A stretch of 64,000 nucleotides of DNA from Pseudomonas paraversuta (GTDB taxonomy: Bacteria; Pseudomonadota; Gammaproteobacteria; Pseudomonadales; Pseudomonadaceae), in contig NZ_CAJFCL010000002.1 of assembly GCF_904063065.1 (NCBI RefSeq), positions 186,001 through 250,000 of the forward strand. Reading direction: 5' to 3'. The position numbers and the translations under genes are program-made. Positions within the stretch are counted from its first letter, which is position 1. Each line of letters begins with the position of its first letter. This document shows, in pieces, positions 28,501 through 36,138 of this stretch. The notes under the pieces were generated by a model. That model was not told the DNA's origin. It saw only the letters and a list, made by a program, of their open reading frames with translations, and did no database searches.

Positions 28501-30075
28501 AACCTGCGAATCCTTAAACCGTTCGGCCGCTTCCTGGAATTGGGCAAGCGCGACTTCTACCAGAACACCCGTATCGGCTTGCGCCCGTTCCGCAACAACA
28601 TCAGCTACTTCGGCATCGACGCTGACCAGCTGATGAGCGAGCGTCCGGACCTGACCCGACGCCTGTTCGGGAACATGATGCAGTTGTTCGAGCAAGGCAT
28701 CCTGCACCCGCTGCCGTACCGCGAGTTCGACGCCAATCAAGTGGTCGAAGCATTCCGCTACATGCAGCAGGCCCGTCAGATCGGCAAGATCGTCGTGACC
28801 TATGGCAACCCCATCGAGCACTTGGTGGAAACCCGTGCCCAGCCTGCAAAGGGGCTGCAACTCAGTGGCGAAGCGACTTACCTGATCACGGGCGGGGTCG
28901 GTGGCTTTGGTCTGCGTACCGCACAGTGGCTGGTGGACAAGGGGGCGCGGCATCTGGTGCTGCTGGGCCGCCGTGGTGCGGCCAGTCTCGAGGTCCAGCC
29001 AAGTCTGGCCCTGTGGCATGCGCAAGGCATCGATGTGCAGGCGGTGGCGTGCGACATCACCGATGAAGCTCAGCTGCGCAGTGTCTTTGAACGCATCGCA
29101 ACCAGTGCGTATCCGTTACGGGGCCTGGTGCACGCGGCCACCGTCATCGATGACAGCCTGATCCGTAATCTCGACGCCGAGCAATTGCAACGCGTGCTGG
29201 AACCCAAGGCCAAGGGCGCGCAATACCTGCACCAACTCACCCGTGAGCTGGAGCTGGACTTCTTTGTGATGTTCTCCTCGGCCACCACTCTGTTCGGTAA
29301 CCCTGGACAGGCCAACTATGTGGCGGCCAACCATTGGCTTGAAGCGCTGGCCCGCTATCGCCGTGCTCAAGGGCTGGCGGCCACCGCCGTGCTGTGGGGC
29401 GCGATTGACGATGTCGGCTTTCTGGCCCGCAACGAACAGATCAAGGATGCGCTGCAAAGCCGTATGGGCGGCGCTGCACTGCGGGCCGAAGTCGCGTTGT
29501 CGCACCTGGAGCAGATGTTGCTCAACGGCGATGACGGCACTGGCGTGCTGGAGCTGGAATGGAAAGCCTTGTCGCGTTTCCTGCCGAGCGCTGCGTCCCC
29601 GCGCTTCCTGGAACTGGTGCGCGCCCACGGCGGTGATCAGGAAGACGATAACGACGCCGAAGACATACAGCGCATGCTTGTGGAGCTGGACGATGCCCAA
29701 CTGCTGGAGCGCTTTGCTGAACTGCTCAAACACGAAGTCTGTGAAATTCTGCGCCTGCCCGCAGCGCGCCTGGACACACAGCGGCCGTTGCAGGAACTGG
29801 GGCTGGACTCATTGATGAGTGTCGAACTGATCGTGGCCCTGGAAGAGCGCTTTGGCGTTCGTCTGCCGGTCATGGAGCTCAGCGAAAGCTCCAGCATAGA
29901 CAAGCTCAGCGTGCGTATTTTGAGCCTGCTGCGCGGTGAGGCCCCGGCCAACGAGTCGTCGGCACCTGCTGCCATGGCCGAAAGTGTGCTGGCCAGTCAC
30001 GGCACGCACATGACCCACGAACAAGTGGCCGCAGTGGCCGAAAGTGTTGCAACACCTAACCGATTGATTCAGTGA
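22558..30075 (+). CDS. Highly reducing type I polyketide synthase (KS-AT-DH-psiMT-ER-KR-ACP), RkpA/WcbR-like
   Basis: The single-module megasynthase has 2505 residues. KS (about 7-430): C176 in DTACSSS, H311 in EAHGTGT, H351 in NLGHLE. AT (about 530-830): S626 in GHSVGE, YAFHS at 728, suggesting malonyl-CoA. DH (about 895-1170): H899 in HPLLGHLLP, D1092 in HPALLDGAF. Then a methyltransferase-like region (1200-1500) whose SAM motif is degraded (LELGLGGPSF), ER (about 1770-2080; HGAAGGVG), KR (about 2105-2300; TGGVGGFG, Y2254 in NYVAAN) and ACP (S2418 in GLDSLMS). There is no thioesterase. A complete reducing loop implies iterative synthesis of a saturated fatty-acid-like chain. The GTGA overlap with an alpha-oxoamine synthase suggests release by condensation with an amino acid. 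The ATG at 22558 is only one base from AAGGA; a TTG at 22564 with 7-base spacing may be the real start. Confidence 0.95.
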   Translation: MVLTKRRQVAIVGNSFRFPGSTASSFWQNLIEGRDLVTQVDASRWEHAEFLHPDKASPASTYTFASGSLGDITAFDAGFFSISPREAMMMDPQQRMLLEMCWETFENAGVKPSSLRGSNCGVYLGIASVEQAYRVVDDMASIDAATATGNTMSIAANRLSFFYDLRGPSMAIDTACSSSLVAFHQACQAILSGDIDQAVTGGISLHMHPFGFMIFAKASMLSRTGRCQSFDQNGDGYARSEGGGLFLLKDYEQALADGNPILAVVAASAVNTDGRKSSLTLPSADAQAALLKGVYAKAGIDPSQLDYLEAHGTGTAVGDPIESRAIGESLGQARGAGNPLPIGSVKSNLGHLEAASGVAGLMKALNCLNERMVPATIGGDALNPTIPFADLNLQVVTANQPLKAAGQLTVGINSFGFGGANAHVILQSAEPVAASRESMPVRRLPLMLSAKDAEGLRATAQDYADYLASRPEADFYDVAYQTLFRRDAHTHRLLLIGSDCAQAAQALADYAQDPSLSELSSVVEAGQALDNAEGPVFIYSGNGSQWQGMGRGMLGDPVFEQAVAEVDALFQPLAGYSLRAELLGENGDDRYVRTEIAQPALFALQVAVTRVLAAQGFHPCAVIGHSVGEVAAAWASGALSLEDATQVIFHRSRLQGLTRGTGRMAAVGLCAEATLAVLVELGLDQQLVIAGENSSRGATVAGPLEALTQLEQVLSERQVFIRLLDLDYAFHSPSMNPIEQQVIADLAHIRPRSTTLPFYSTVIGGELDGKSLDSHYWWQNIRMPVLFQGAMDALVAQGFNLFVEVGPHPILRSYVADALTGAERSGQVIGTLLRKDHSVFLLERSVAKLLIAGAQPQWQTHYPVTGRHVNLPNYSWQREHFYLPVSAESLGVLQRKRVHPLLGHLLPDRALTWENRLDTQLFPSLGDHKVGEAVLFPGAGFSELALAAALQHQPGEFVDIEELEIHNPLLLSHDASKKIRINIEPADGTLHIASRGHAQHEEWVQHVVARLPGEARGVMLDGRAPALPSRPADFTGAQHLALTCAVGLNYGPAYQTVAAVWVEPARILAQLSVPEVIRPEMDDLYVHPALLDGAFQLITELLVGQPGTNKGLAFIPVKLGRIAYSKAGGVPCLAEVRQLKRTEHSLLVDFTLFDATGAAVLSIKDARFRGVRLQRDRNGDIKHMAHVGMAAPGQVTPVQRVAIDSSPLLTHFQTLGDEPAQLRYLNEVEPLLDVLCASFVQDLIEQAGGQLSAEQISLWSQQDGVSSHYLSTLLRQGLEDGSLSRDAGGGVSIVDSGERPASQAIWQELFQSYPEHFQLIHSVGRIGRHLRALLDGQQTLEQLLPRETSGAMLLRQVLGSAGQQRLLAGVRDTLAQRLAALPDGQRLRVLELGLGGPSFAESLYAGIDFDRVDYSYCVQEPELAQMLRADCPALNLIDFAQLSDASNFDWVLVPSDLAPLDAVGEALRQAASHLNPHGEVVVLAQHPTRCADFVFGARSDWWLEGPEQALSRQQRPSFWQVELQRHGLTLSHTLEALPGNACGSYLLLAGKGEATGKVVPEVAVQHWALLAAQQHGGVEQLLAALREQGQVVNLLVPGDARAVAQQLLALAQAPEHVVHLAGLDAAQGLDAQGTRCMQAAALVQACESLAMAPTCWLLSRGAAGHWYGAEPASDVNAIADAAFWGFGRTLANESASCRIRLLDLALNAPLLSVIPALLHADGETEMAITADGQRYVPRLRVLTQKAQAVDGKDTRISLGFDLPGQLRNLRWEVRDPAVPAVDELDIAVRATGLNFRDVMFALGLLSDEAIENGFSGPTLGFEFSGVVQGKGAEVLGDFAPGDRVVGFGPCSFANRLVTNANAVAKIPAGMSFEAAATIPSTFFTVYYALHYLARLEPGEKILIHGAAGGVGIAAIQIAKWCGAEIYATAGSDEKRDFLRLLGVEHIFDSRSLAYADEVLAVTGGRGVDVVLNSLAGEAINRNLRILKPFGRFLELGKRDFYQNTRIGLRPFRNNISYFGIDADQLMSERPDLTRRLFGNMMQLFEQGILHPLPYREFDANQVVEAFRYMQQARQIGKIVVTYGNPIEHLVETRAQPAKGLQLSGEATYLITGGVGGFGLRTAQWLVDKGARHLVLLGRRGAASLEVQPSLALWHAQGIDVQAVACDITDEAQLRSVFERIATSAYPLRGLVHAATVIDDSLIRNLDAEQLQRVLEPKAKGAQYLHQLTRELELDFFVMFSSATTLFGNPGQANYVAANHWLEALARYRRAQGLAATAVLWGAIDDVGFLARNEQIKDALQSRMGGAALRAEVALSHLEQMLLNGDDGTGVLELEWKALSRFLPSAASPRFLELVRAHGGDQEDDNDAEDIQRMLVELDDAQLLERFAELLKHEVCEILRLPAARLDTQRPLQELGLDSLMSVELIVALEERFGVRLPVMELSESSSIDKLSVRILSLLRGEAPANESSAPAAMAESVLASHGTHMTHEQVAAVAESVATPNRLIQ

Positions 30076-31445
30076 GTGATACCTGCTTGAGTGAGATAAG
30101 TGCAAAAACACCCGGGGGTCTGAGTGGGGGTATCAAGCAGCGTTTGATCCAGCAAGCACTGGAGCGCCGTCGCAACGGCGCAGGAGACAGTAATGGCGCG
30201 ACCCTTGAGCAAGCGCAGCAGGCGGCACTGAAAGTTCCCGAGGCGTTTTACCGTTTCGATCTGTATCCCGGCTATCAGCAGATGCAGTTCCTGCAACAAA
30301 GTGCAGCACGCATGGGCTTGGGAAACCCGTTTTTCCGTCTGCATGACGGGCTGGCAGGTGCCCAAACCTGTATTGGTGGCCAGGATTATGTGAACTTCGC
30401 CAGTTACAACTACCTGGGCTACTCCGGGCATCCGGTGGTGGTTCAGGCGGCTAAGGACGCTATAGATCGTTACGGCACTTCGGTGTCGGCCAGCCGCGTG
30501 GTGTCCGGTGATCGACCGTTGCACCGCGAGCTGGAGCGTGAGCTGGCCAGCTTTTACGAAGTTGATGACGCTGTTGTGTTTGTCAGCGGTCATGCCACTA
30601 ACGTCACCACCATCGGCTATCTGTTCGGTCCGCGGGATTTAGTGCTGCATGATGAGTTGGTGCATAACAGCGTGTTGCAGGGCATTCAGCTTTCGGGTGC
30701 CCGCCGCCTCAGCTTTGCTCACAACGACTGGCAAGCGCTGGACCGCATTCTGGGTGAACAACGTCAGCATTTTGAACGGGTGCTGGTGGTGGTCGAAGGC
30801 ATTTACAGCATGGACGGCGACTATCCGGACTTGCCGCGATTTGTCGAGCTCAAACGCAAGCACAAAATCTTCCTGATGGTCGATGAGGCTCATTCGTTGG
30901 GTGTCATGGGCGCGACAGGCAGGGGCATACGTGAACACTTCGGCCTGGCCGGAGATGACGTAGACATCTGGATGGGAACCCTGAGCAAGACCCTCGCCAG
31001 CTGCGGTGGCTACATTGCGGGTAATACGGCGCTGGTGGAGCATTTGAAGTTTCTGGCGCCCGGTTTTCTCTACAGTGTGGGCCTGCCTCCGTCCGTCACT
31101 GCGTCGGCCCTGGCGGCGCTGCGCTGCCTGATCAACGACCATGAGCGAGTACAGGCCGTTCAGGCCCGTGGCGAGCAGTTTTTGCGACTGGCCAGGGAGG
31201 CCGGGCTGGATACGGCAACCAGCACCGGGCTGGCCGTGATACCGGTGATTACCGGCAGCTCGCTCAAGGCGGGGCAACTGTCCAGCGCCCTGTTTGAACG
31301 GGGCATCAACGCTCAGCCGATCCTCTATCCGGCGGTGCCGGAGAAAACCGCGCGGGTGCGCTTCTTTGTGTCTTGTGAGCACACGCAAGAGCAGATCAGC
31401 CGTACCGTGGCCATCGTGGCAGAAGAGCTGGCACGGCTGGATTGA
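30072..31445 (+). CDS. Alpha-oxoamine synthase (KBL/AONS-like, RkpG/WcbT type)
   Basis: The 457-residue PLP-dependent enzyme of the alpha-oxoamine synthase family condenses an acyl thioester with an amino acid with loss of CO2. It has an N-terminal extension of about 90 residues, then the core: FASYNYLGYSGHP, GTSVSASRVVSGDRPLH, the cofactor aspartate D271 in MVDEAHSLGVMG and Schiff-base lysine K306 in GTLSKTLASCGG. Biotin-pathway AONS enzymes are about 385 residues, so this is the longer lineage that accompanies capsule PKSs. The GTG start overlaps the PKS stop (GTGA), giving strict coupling. Expected product: a long-chain alpha-amino ketone (sphingoid-like) from the PKS-bound chain. Amino-acid partner unknown. 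Confidence 0.92.
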   Translation: MSDTCLSEISAKTPGGLSGGIKQRLIQQALERRRNGAGDSNGATLEQAQQAALKVPEAFYRFDLYPGYQQMQFLQQSAARMGLGNPFFRLHDGLAGAQTCIGGQDYVNFASYNYLGYSGHPVVVQAAKDAIDRYGTSVSASRVVSGDRPLHRELERELASFYEVDDAVVFVSGHATNVTTIGYLFGPRDLVLHDELVHNSVLQGIQLSGARRLSFAHNDWQALDRILGEQRQHFERVLVVVEGIYSMDGDYPDLPRFVELKRKHKIFLMVDEAHSLGVMGATGRGIREHFGLAGDDVDIWMGTLSKTLASCGGYIAGNTALVEHLKFLAPGFLYSVGLPPSVTASALAALRCLINDHERVQAVQARGEQFLRLAREAGLDTATSTGLAVIPVITGSSLKAGQLSSALFERGINAQPILYPAVPEKTARVRFFVSCEHTQEQISRTVAIVAEELARLD

Positions 31446-31450
31446 GCTGC

Positions 31451-31487
31451 CGGCTTGCAGCACCTTGAAACGCTGTGCAGCAAGCCG
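31451..31487. terminator. Hairpin between the convergent AOS and PhyH genes
   Basis: CGGCTTGC and GCAAGCCG (8 bp) with an inner AGCAC/GTGC extension across one mismatch. No T run; located between two convergent stops. Confidence 0.45.
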
Positions 31488-31519
31488 CCTGGCTGGTGGT
31501 TCAGGCGGCGCCACAAAGG

Positions 31520-32563
31520 CTAGATAAAGGGCTTCTCATAGGCATTGAGCTGTTCGATGAACCGCCAATGGCTGCGTTTATCAAACCCCATCATGCGTTT
31601 GAGACGAATGTCCCAGCGCATATGGTGGTTGGCAATCCATGGCAGGGCGAACAGGTGGGCGCCGCGCCACGGGATAAAGGGGTTGCGGCGCAGGCTTGCG
31701 TAGATTTCCACCCGGTGGCTCGGGCGCAGGCTCGGGCAGCGGGCGTGGAAACCCGATGTGTCAGCCACTACCAGAGTATTGGCGGGTACCGCGAAACGCC
31801 GCGGTGGCGGCAAACCCAGCCCGGCCAATTCATTCTCATAAATCCGGAACGAGCCCTCGCGGTGCATTTGCTCGGGTGAACAGGCTGCGCCCAGGCTCTG
31901 ACGATACTCCCAGGCCAATCGCTCGGGCGTCAGGCGATGGGACCCCGGCACATAGCTGAACGGCCCCTGATCGTCGGCCACGTCATCCAGAAACAACCAC
32001 GCCTTGGCGGTCGGATGGAAAGTGTCGGTGTGCAGGCGGGTTTGCGGGTCTTCCTCGGGATTCACCGCATCGATCACGATCGACTGCAGTTGATAGGTGA
32101 TGCCACCGGTGTTGGATGAAGCATAGGAAATCAGATCACGCACGCTGCGGTCAGCGATAAAGGCTGCGGTGGCCGGGTTTTGTGCCAGCACGTCCTGGTC
32201 CAGGCTTACTCGGCGGGTCACCGCCTTGCCCTGACGCATTTCCCAGCCGGTGCTGCGCAAGTCACCCAGTTCGGCCCGCAAGGCCGAAAATTGCTCGGCG
32301 GGCAGGGCGTTCTCGCGCACGAAGAATCCCTGCTCCTCGAAGCTTGCCTGTTCGGCCGGGTTCATTCGCGATGCCAGTGCCCGGCGGCGCATGGCGGCCA
32401 TGGCCATGGCAATCTGGCGACGTTGCACGTGCAAGCCCATGGCATTGAGTCGGGGGCTGCCCAACACCGGGTTGTTTTCGAACGATTTAGCGTGGGTCAG
32501 CAGTTGCAGGCAATGCCATGGCAGCGCTGCATAACGGCCCAGATCCTTTAATGAAGCAGGCAT
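31520..32563 (-). CDS. PhyH-family Fe(II)/2-oxoglutarate dioxygenase
   Basis: The 347-residue cytoplasmic protein has a phytanoyl-CoA dioxygenase-like cupin core. The iron-binding HxD is H178-T-D180 (RLHTDTFHP), the distal histidine lies in SGFHARCP and the 2-oxoglutarate arginine in PSHRVEIY. PVxGSH-type sequence YVPGSHRL is also typical. It probably hydroxylates a lipid or sugar building block. It is the last gene of the minus-strand operon with kpsC (3-bp gap) and converges on the PKS-AOS pair, so hydroxylation of the PKS-derived chain is an attractive guess, not shown. Confidence 0.85.
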   Translation of the reverse strand: MPASLKDLGRYAALPWHCLQLLTHAKSFENNPVLGSPRLNAMGLHVQRRQIAMAMAAMRRRALASRMNPAEQASFEEQGFFVRENALPAEQFSALRAELGDLRSTGWEMRQGKAVTRRVSLDQDVLAQNPATAAFIADRSVRDLISYASSNTGGITYQLQSIVIDAVNPEEDPQTRLHTDTFHPTAKAWLFLDDVADDQGPFSYVPGSHRLTPERLAWEYRQSLGAACSPEQMHREGSFRIYENELAGLGLPPPRRFAVPANTLVVADTSGFHARCPSLRPSHRVEIYASLRRNPFIPWRGAHLFALPWIANHHMRWDIRLKRMMGFDKRSHWRFIEQLNAYEKPFI

Positions 32564-32566
32564 GGA

Positions 32567-34693
32567 CTAATCCTTTAGCGGAACCGCTGCACGGGGGAAT
32601 CCGAGCATGGTCCGGGTGTAATTGAGCAGTGCCTGAACACGCGGCTGAAGTCTCAGGCGTGGCGGGGAAGGGTTCGACAGGCATGCCAGGGCATGCCACG
32701 CATCGCAGGGCAAAGCTGTGTGCGGGTCGGCGTAGCGCGCATAGCGCAACAGGACGCCGGCGACCAACTCATCCAGGCTCAGACGCCGGGTTCGGCGGGT
32801 CAAGGGCTGCGAGTCCTGGGTCAGCCCCCAACCGGCATAAAACGGGGTGCCGTAGGTCACTACGGTCAAATGCCGCAGCAAGGCTTCGAAGCCGGCCGTG
32901 GAACTGATGGTATGCACTTCATCGACCTGGGCATAAAGCTGAGCGATGTCGGCACCGGGCAACACCTGATCCGCCAGTTCGTGCAAGAGCATTTCGCTCA
33001 GGCTGCCCTGACGCTTGCCCGCTTCGACATCCGGGTGCGGCTTGTACACGATCCAGGCATCCGGAGCGTTGCTGCGCACATGCCTGAGCAGCGCCAGGTT
33101 GTCGTGCAGGTGGGTGACACTGCAGCGCAATGAGGCATCGTCCTGCACTTGGCCGGGTACCAGAATCCGGCGCTGGCCCGGACGTGCCCGTACCAGGTGA
33201 TCGGCGTTGCTTTTAAGGTTGAACTTGCTGACGCCCAGCGCCACGATCCGTTCGCGCAAACGGGCGGCTTCAGCCAGCGTAGCGGGGTCAAAAGCACCCT
33301 GTTCGAGCAGGGTTTCGAGGTCGGAAGGCGCGCTGGCATCGTAGTGAATGCCGCTGCGGTCGAGTACCAGTGACAGCGCCGGGGCGTTGAGCGAGCCCAA
33401 CCCGTTGGAACGCAGAAAACCATCTTCGATGCGCAACACCGGTACGTTCGAGGCCTGCGCCCGGGCCTTGAGGCTGGCCGGTTCGCGGGCCGCCCATACC
33501 AGCAAGGTGCCGCTCTGGGCGGCCACTTCTGCCAGCAGCATCGGGCTGTCTGCGCTGAACTTCAACTGACCCCAGCGGCTACTGAAAAAACGCCGCAGGT
33601 TGTGCTGTTTATGCCGTTTGATCCCGAGCACCGTGATGTTCCCGGCAAACTCGGCATCCTGTGCTTTTTGCCGCGCCAGCTGACGGGCAATGGTCAGGGC
33701 ATCGGTCGGCAGGCTGGTGAGTGGATCGACATAGCGGCTGTAGCGTATGTAAGCGGCTGCCACCAGTTGCACCAGATCTGGTCGTGCCCGACGCCGCGGG
33801 ATTGGCATGCGGTCGTCCGTCAGCCCCCAGCCTGCATAAAAAGGCAGGCCGAAGCAGGTCACGGGTACGCCTTGAATCAAGGCTTCAAGCCCGGCCTGAC
33901 TGGTGCCGATGTACACCCGGCGCGCACGCCGTGCCAACGAAGCCCAGGACACGGGTCGACTCTCCAGCGCTACGCCCCTTGCGGTTGCTGCGGCGAGCAG
34001 GCAACTGGGCTTTTGCCCGCCAATACAGTCCGGGTGAATGCGTACGCGGACTTCGGCGTCCGGGTTTTCGCTAATGGCCACGTCAAGCATGCGTACATAA
34101 TCGGCTTCGCACAGACCGCCGCCCGGGATCGAGTAATCCCCGGCGGTTTGATCCACGACCAATATCAATGGCCGCTCGCGACCCAGCGGATCGGCGGGGT
34201 CGAGGTCGGGTGCGTTGTTGTATTTGCCGATGCCGGTACGGCGCATCAATTCGATCAACTGGCGGGCGCTTTGCAGTTCGTCAGGGCGAAGGCTGTCGGG
34301 GGACTGAAGAATGTTTTCCAGCAGGGAAGGGCGATCTGCCAGGTAGTGGATGCCCACCGGGTCGACCACCATCGACATCGGTGTGTCGCCTTCGATACCC
34401 AGTGACGAAGAGCGCAGAAAGCCGTCTTCCAGTGCGATGTAGGTCAGGCCCCAGCGCTGGCACAGCACCCGCGCATGAGCCGATGATTGTTTATAGCCGA
34501 TACCGGCGATAGCTTTCAGGCCTTTGGGCGCACGTTGCCCGCGCTGCCAGAGCCAGAAAGGCTCCCCTTCCGGGCCGAGAAATTGCGGTAAATGCAGGAC
34601 CTTCCACGCCACCCATTGCGACATGATGCCGATCCAGCCGGGCCCTTCAACCAACGGTTGCAAAGGCATGAAGGGGGTGTCCAGACCGTTCAC
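32567..34693 (-). CDS. kpsC: KpsC-like capsular Kdo transferase (two GT domains)
   Basis: The 708-residue cytoplasmic protein is made of two related halves, each with the Capsule_synth (KpsC/LipA) motifs: EDGFLRSSSLG, HYLADRPSLLE and FYAGWGLTDDR in the first half, and EDGFLRSNGLG, HYDASAPSDLE, VYKPHPDVEAG and FYAGWGLTQDS in the second. KpsC alternates beta-2,4 and beta-2,7 Kdo additions (GT99 and GT107 domains) to build the poly-Kdo linker joining group 2 capsules to their lipid. I place the start at the GTG at 34693, which overlaps the stop of the GNAT gene (GTGA); the frame is open to 34738 but those residues are not family-like. Full length for KpsC. Confidence 0.92.
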   Translation of the reverse strand: MNGLDTPFMPLQPLVEGPGWIGIMSQWVAWKVLHLPQFLGPEGEPFWLWQRGQRAPKGLKAIAGIGYKQSSAHARVLCQRWGLTYIALEDGFLRSSSLGIEGDTPMSMVVDPVGIHYLADRPSLLENILQSPDSLRPDELQSARQLIELMRRTGIGKYNNAPDLDPADPLGRERPLILVVDQTAGDYSIPGGGLCEADYVRMLDVAISENPDAEVRVRIHPDCIGGQKPSCLLAAATARGVALESRPVSWASLARRARRVYIGTSQAGLEALIQGVPVTCFGLPFYAGWGLTDDRMPIPRRRARPDLVQLVAAAYIRYSRYVDPLTSLPTDALTIARQLARQKAQDAEFAGNITVLGIKRHKQHNLRRFFSSRWGQLKFSADSPMLLAEVAAQSGTLLVWAAREPASLKARAQASNVPVLRIEDGFLRSNGLGSLNAPALSLVLDRSGIHYDASAPSDLETLLEQGAFDPATLAEAARLRERIVALGVSKFNLKSNADHLVRARPGQRRILVPGQVQDDASLRCSVTHLHDNLALLRHVRSNAPDAWIVYKPHPDVEAGKRQGSLSEMLLHELADQVLPGADIAQLYAQVDEVHTISSTAGFEALLRHLTVVTYGTPFYAGWGLTQDSQPLTRRTRRLSLDELVAGVLLRYARYADPHTALPCDAWHALACLSNPSPPRLRLQPRVQALLNYTRTMLGFPRAAVPLKD

Positions 34694-35268
34694 GGCTGAG
34701 TCTCCACATAACGGCGCATGGTGCGCACGGGCGGCCATGGTACCCAGCGCTTGGGCAGCAGGCTAAAGCCGTTTTGCAGGTACAGGTGGCGAGCGCGGTC
34801 ATTGGCCAGCGGTACTTCCAGATAAACAGCCCTGAACCCTCGGGTCGCGGCATGTTTGCTGCACGCCTGCAGCAGCGCGCTGGCGATGCCGTGATTGCGT
34901 GCCGACCTGCTGACCCGCAAGCCATACAGCAGGAACGGGTAGCGCCATTCTCGGCACTCGCTCAGGCAGAACGCGGCGAACCGCAGTGTGCCGCTGAGCC
35001 AGCCAAATTCGCGAACAAAAGGTTTGACGCGCAACGCAAACGGCCCGCGCATCTGATACTTGAGTGCGGCATAGCCCACCGCTTGTCCATCTTCAAAGGC
35101 CAGCAGTATGCGGTCCCAATGAATGCTGGCGCCAAGCAAGCGTTGGCGGCAGGCGGCATTGCCGATGATGAAGGCCAGCGAGCCCCGGCCTTCTGTCACC
35201 AGGCGTGACAGCCCGGGATCGGTGAGCAGGTCCGGCGTCAGGCTCGAACCCTGCACTATGGGGACCAT
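34690..35268 (-). CDS. GNAT-family N-acetyltransferase
   Basis: The 192-residue protein has the GNAT acetyl-CoA motif A (YGLRVSRSARNHGIASALLQA) and motif B end (LYLQNGFSLLPKR). It sits between the sulfatase fragment (3-bp gap) and kpsC (4-bp overlap), so it belongs to the capsule operon. The acceptor could be an amino-lipid or an amino sugar; acetylation of an alpha-amino ketone lipid from the PKS-AOS pair is conceivable but unproven. Confidence 0.85.
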   Translation of the reverse strand: MVPIVQGSSLTPDLLTDPGLSRLVTEGRGSLAFIIGNAACRQRLLGASIHWDRILLAFEDGQAVGYAALKYQMRGPFALRVKPFVREFGWLSGTLRFAAFCLSECREWRYPFLLYGLRVSRSARNHGIASALLQACSKHAATRGFRAVYLEVPLANDRARHLYLQNGFSLLPKRWVPWPPVRTMRRYVETQP

Positions 35269-35271
35269 GCC

Positions 35272-36138
35272 TCACGCGGCTCCGCGGGTGGAGGGTGTTT
35301 GAGCAGCGCAGGCCAGTAAATGACAGGCTAGCCTGTCGACCTGCAGCGGGCTTGGGGTGACGTTGAGCGGGCGGCGGTTGGACCATATCAGGTAGTCGGT
35401 GTCGCCCACGGGTTCGCCAATGGCTTGATAGACATCGGGGAGGATCGGCACATGATCGCCAAAGAAACACAGCAGTGCTTCGTTGGGTTGTTCCAGGAGG
35501 GTCGTGCGCAGCTTGCCGAGCATCAGGTCGGCATTGGCGATATGGCGCAAGTAGGGGGCGAGATCGTCCATGCCTTGCAGCAGTGGCTGGTCAAACCAGG
35601 TCGGCAACTGCGCCGCTTCAACCTGTTCAAGGTGCAGCGGCCCATGGTTTTCCATGGTCACGGCGTGGATGAACAGGGGTTGTGTGCGGGTCGGGTCTTG
35701 CAGCAGTTCGCGGATCTTGTCCGCCACGGCGCAATCGCCAATAAACGGCCCGGCTTTCTGTGACTCATCAAAGCTTTGTATGTCGATGAATTCGTCGAAA
35801 CCCAGCGCGGGCAACACCTTGTTGCGTCCATAAAAACTGCCATGGAACGGGTGAATGCACACCGTGCGATAGCCCTGTGTCTTGAGGTGGCTGGCCAGAC
35901 TCGGCAAGCCCTTGCGCGCCAGCACACGGTACGGATTAAAGCGGTGAACCCCCAGGCGTTCGCCGGGTATACCCGTGAGGTAAGCGAACTCGGTGCGTAC
36001 GGTATTGGCCCCCCACGCGGCAACCTGCAGCTTGCCCCGTCTTCCACTTGCCCTGTGACCAGAATCACCCGTTTGGCTTCGGCAGGTCGCGCCCAGGGCT
36101 CGCCGGGCAAGTTGTATTTGGTTACCCCTGTATGGCAA
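35272..36138 (-). pseudogene. N-terminally truncated sulfatase/phosphoglycerol-transferase-like protein
   Basis: From about 36036 down to the stop the frame encodes the C-terminal part of an alkaline-phosphatase-superfamily sulfatase (LTA-synthase-like): AAWGANTVRTEFAYLTGIPG, LGVHRFNPYR, GYRTVCIHPFHGSFYGRNK, VTMENHGPLH and CFFGDHVPILPDV with its metal ligands. The upstream 34 residues of this frame are just the KpsC paralogue read out of frame. The N-terminal membrane segments and the first metal-binding and nucleophile region are absent. The fragment begins exactly where the overlapping kpsC paralogue loses homology, pointing to a deletion that joined two genes out of frame. It may be translated but is unlikely to be active. 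Confidence 0.7.

Noticed and set aside
27106..29025. 639-codon open frame antisense to the PKS
   Set aside because: It is a by-product of GC-rich codon use on the coding strand; the sense frame has full ER and KR domains.
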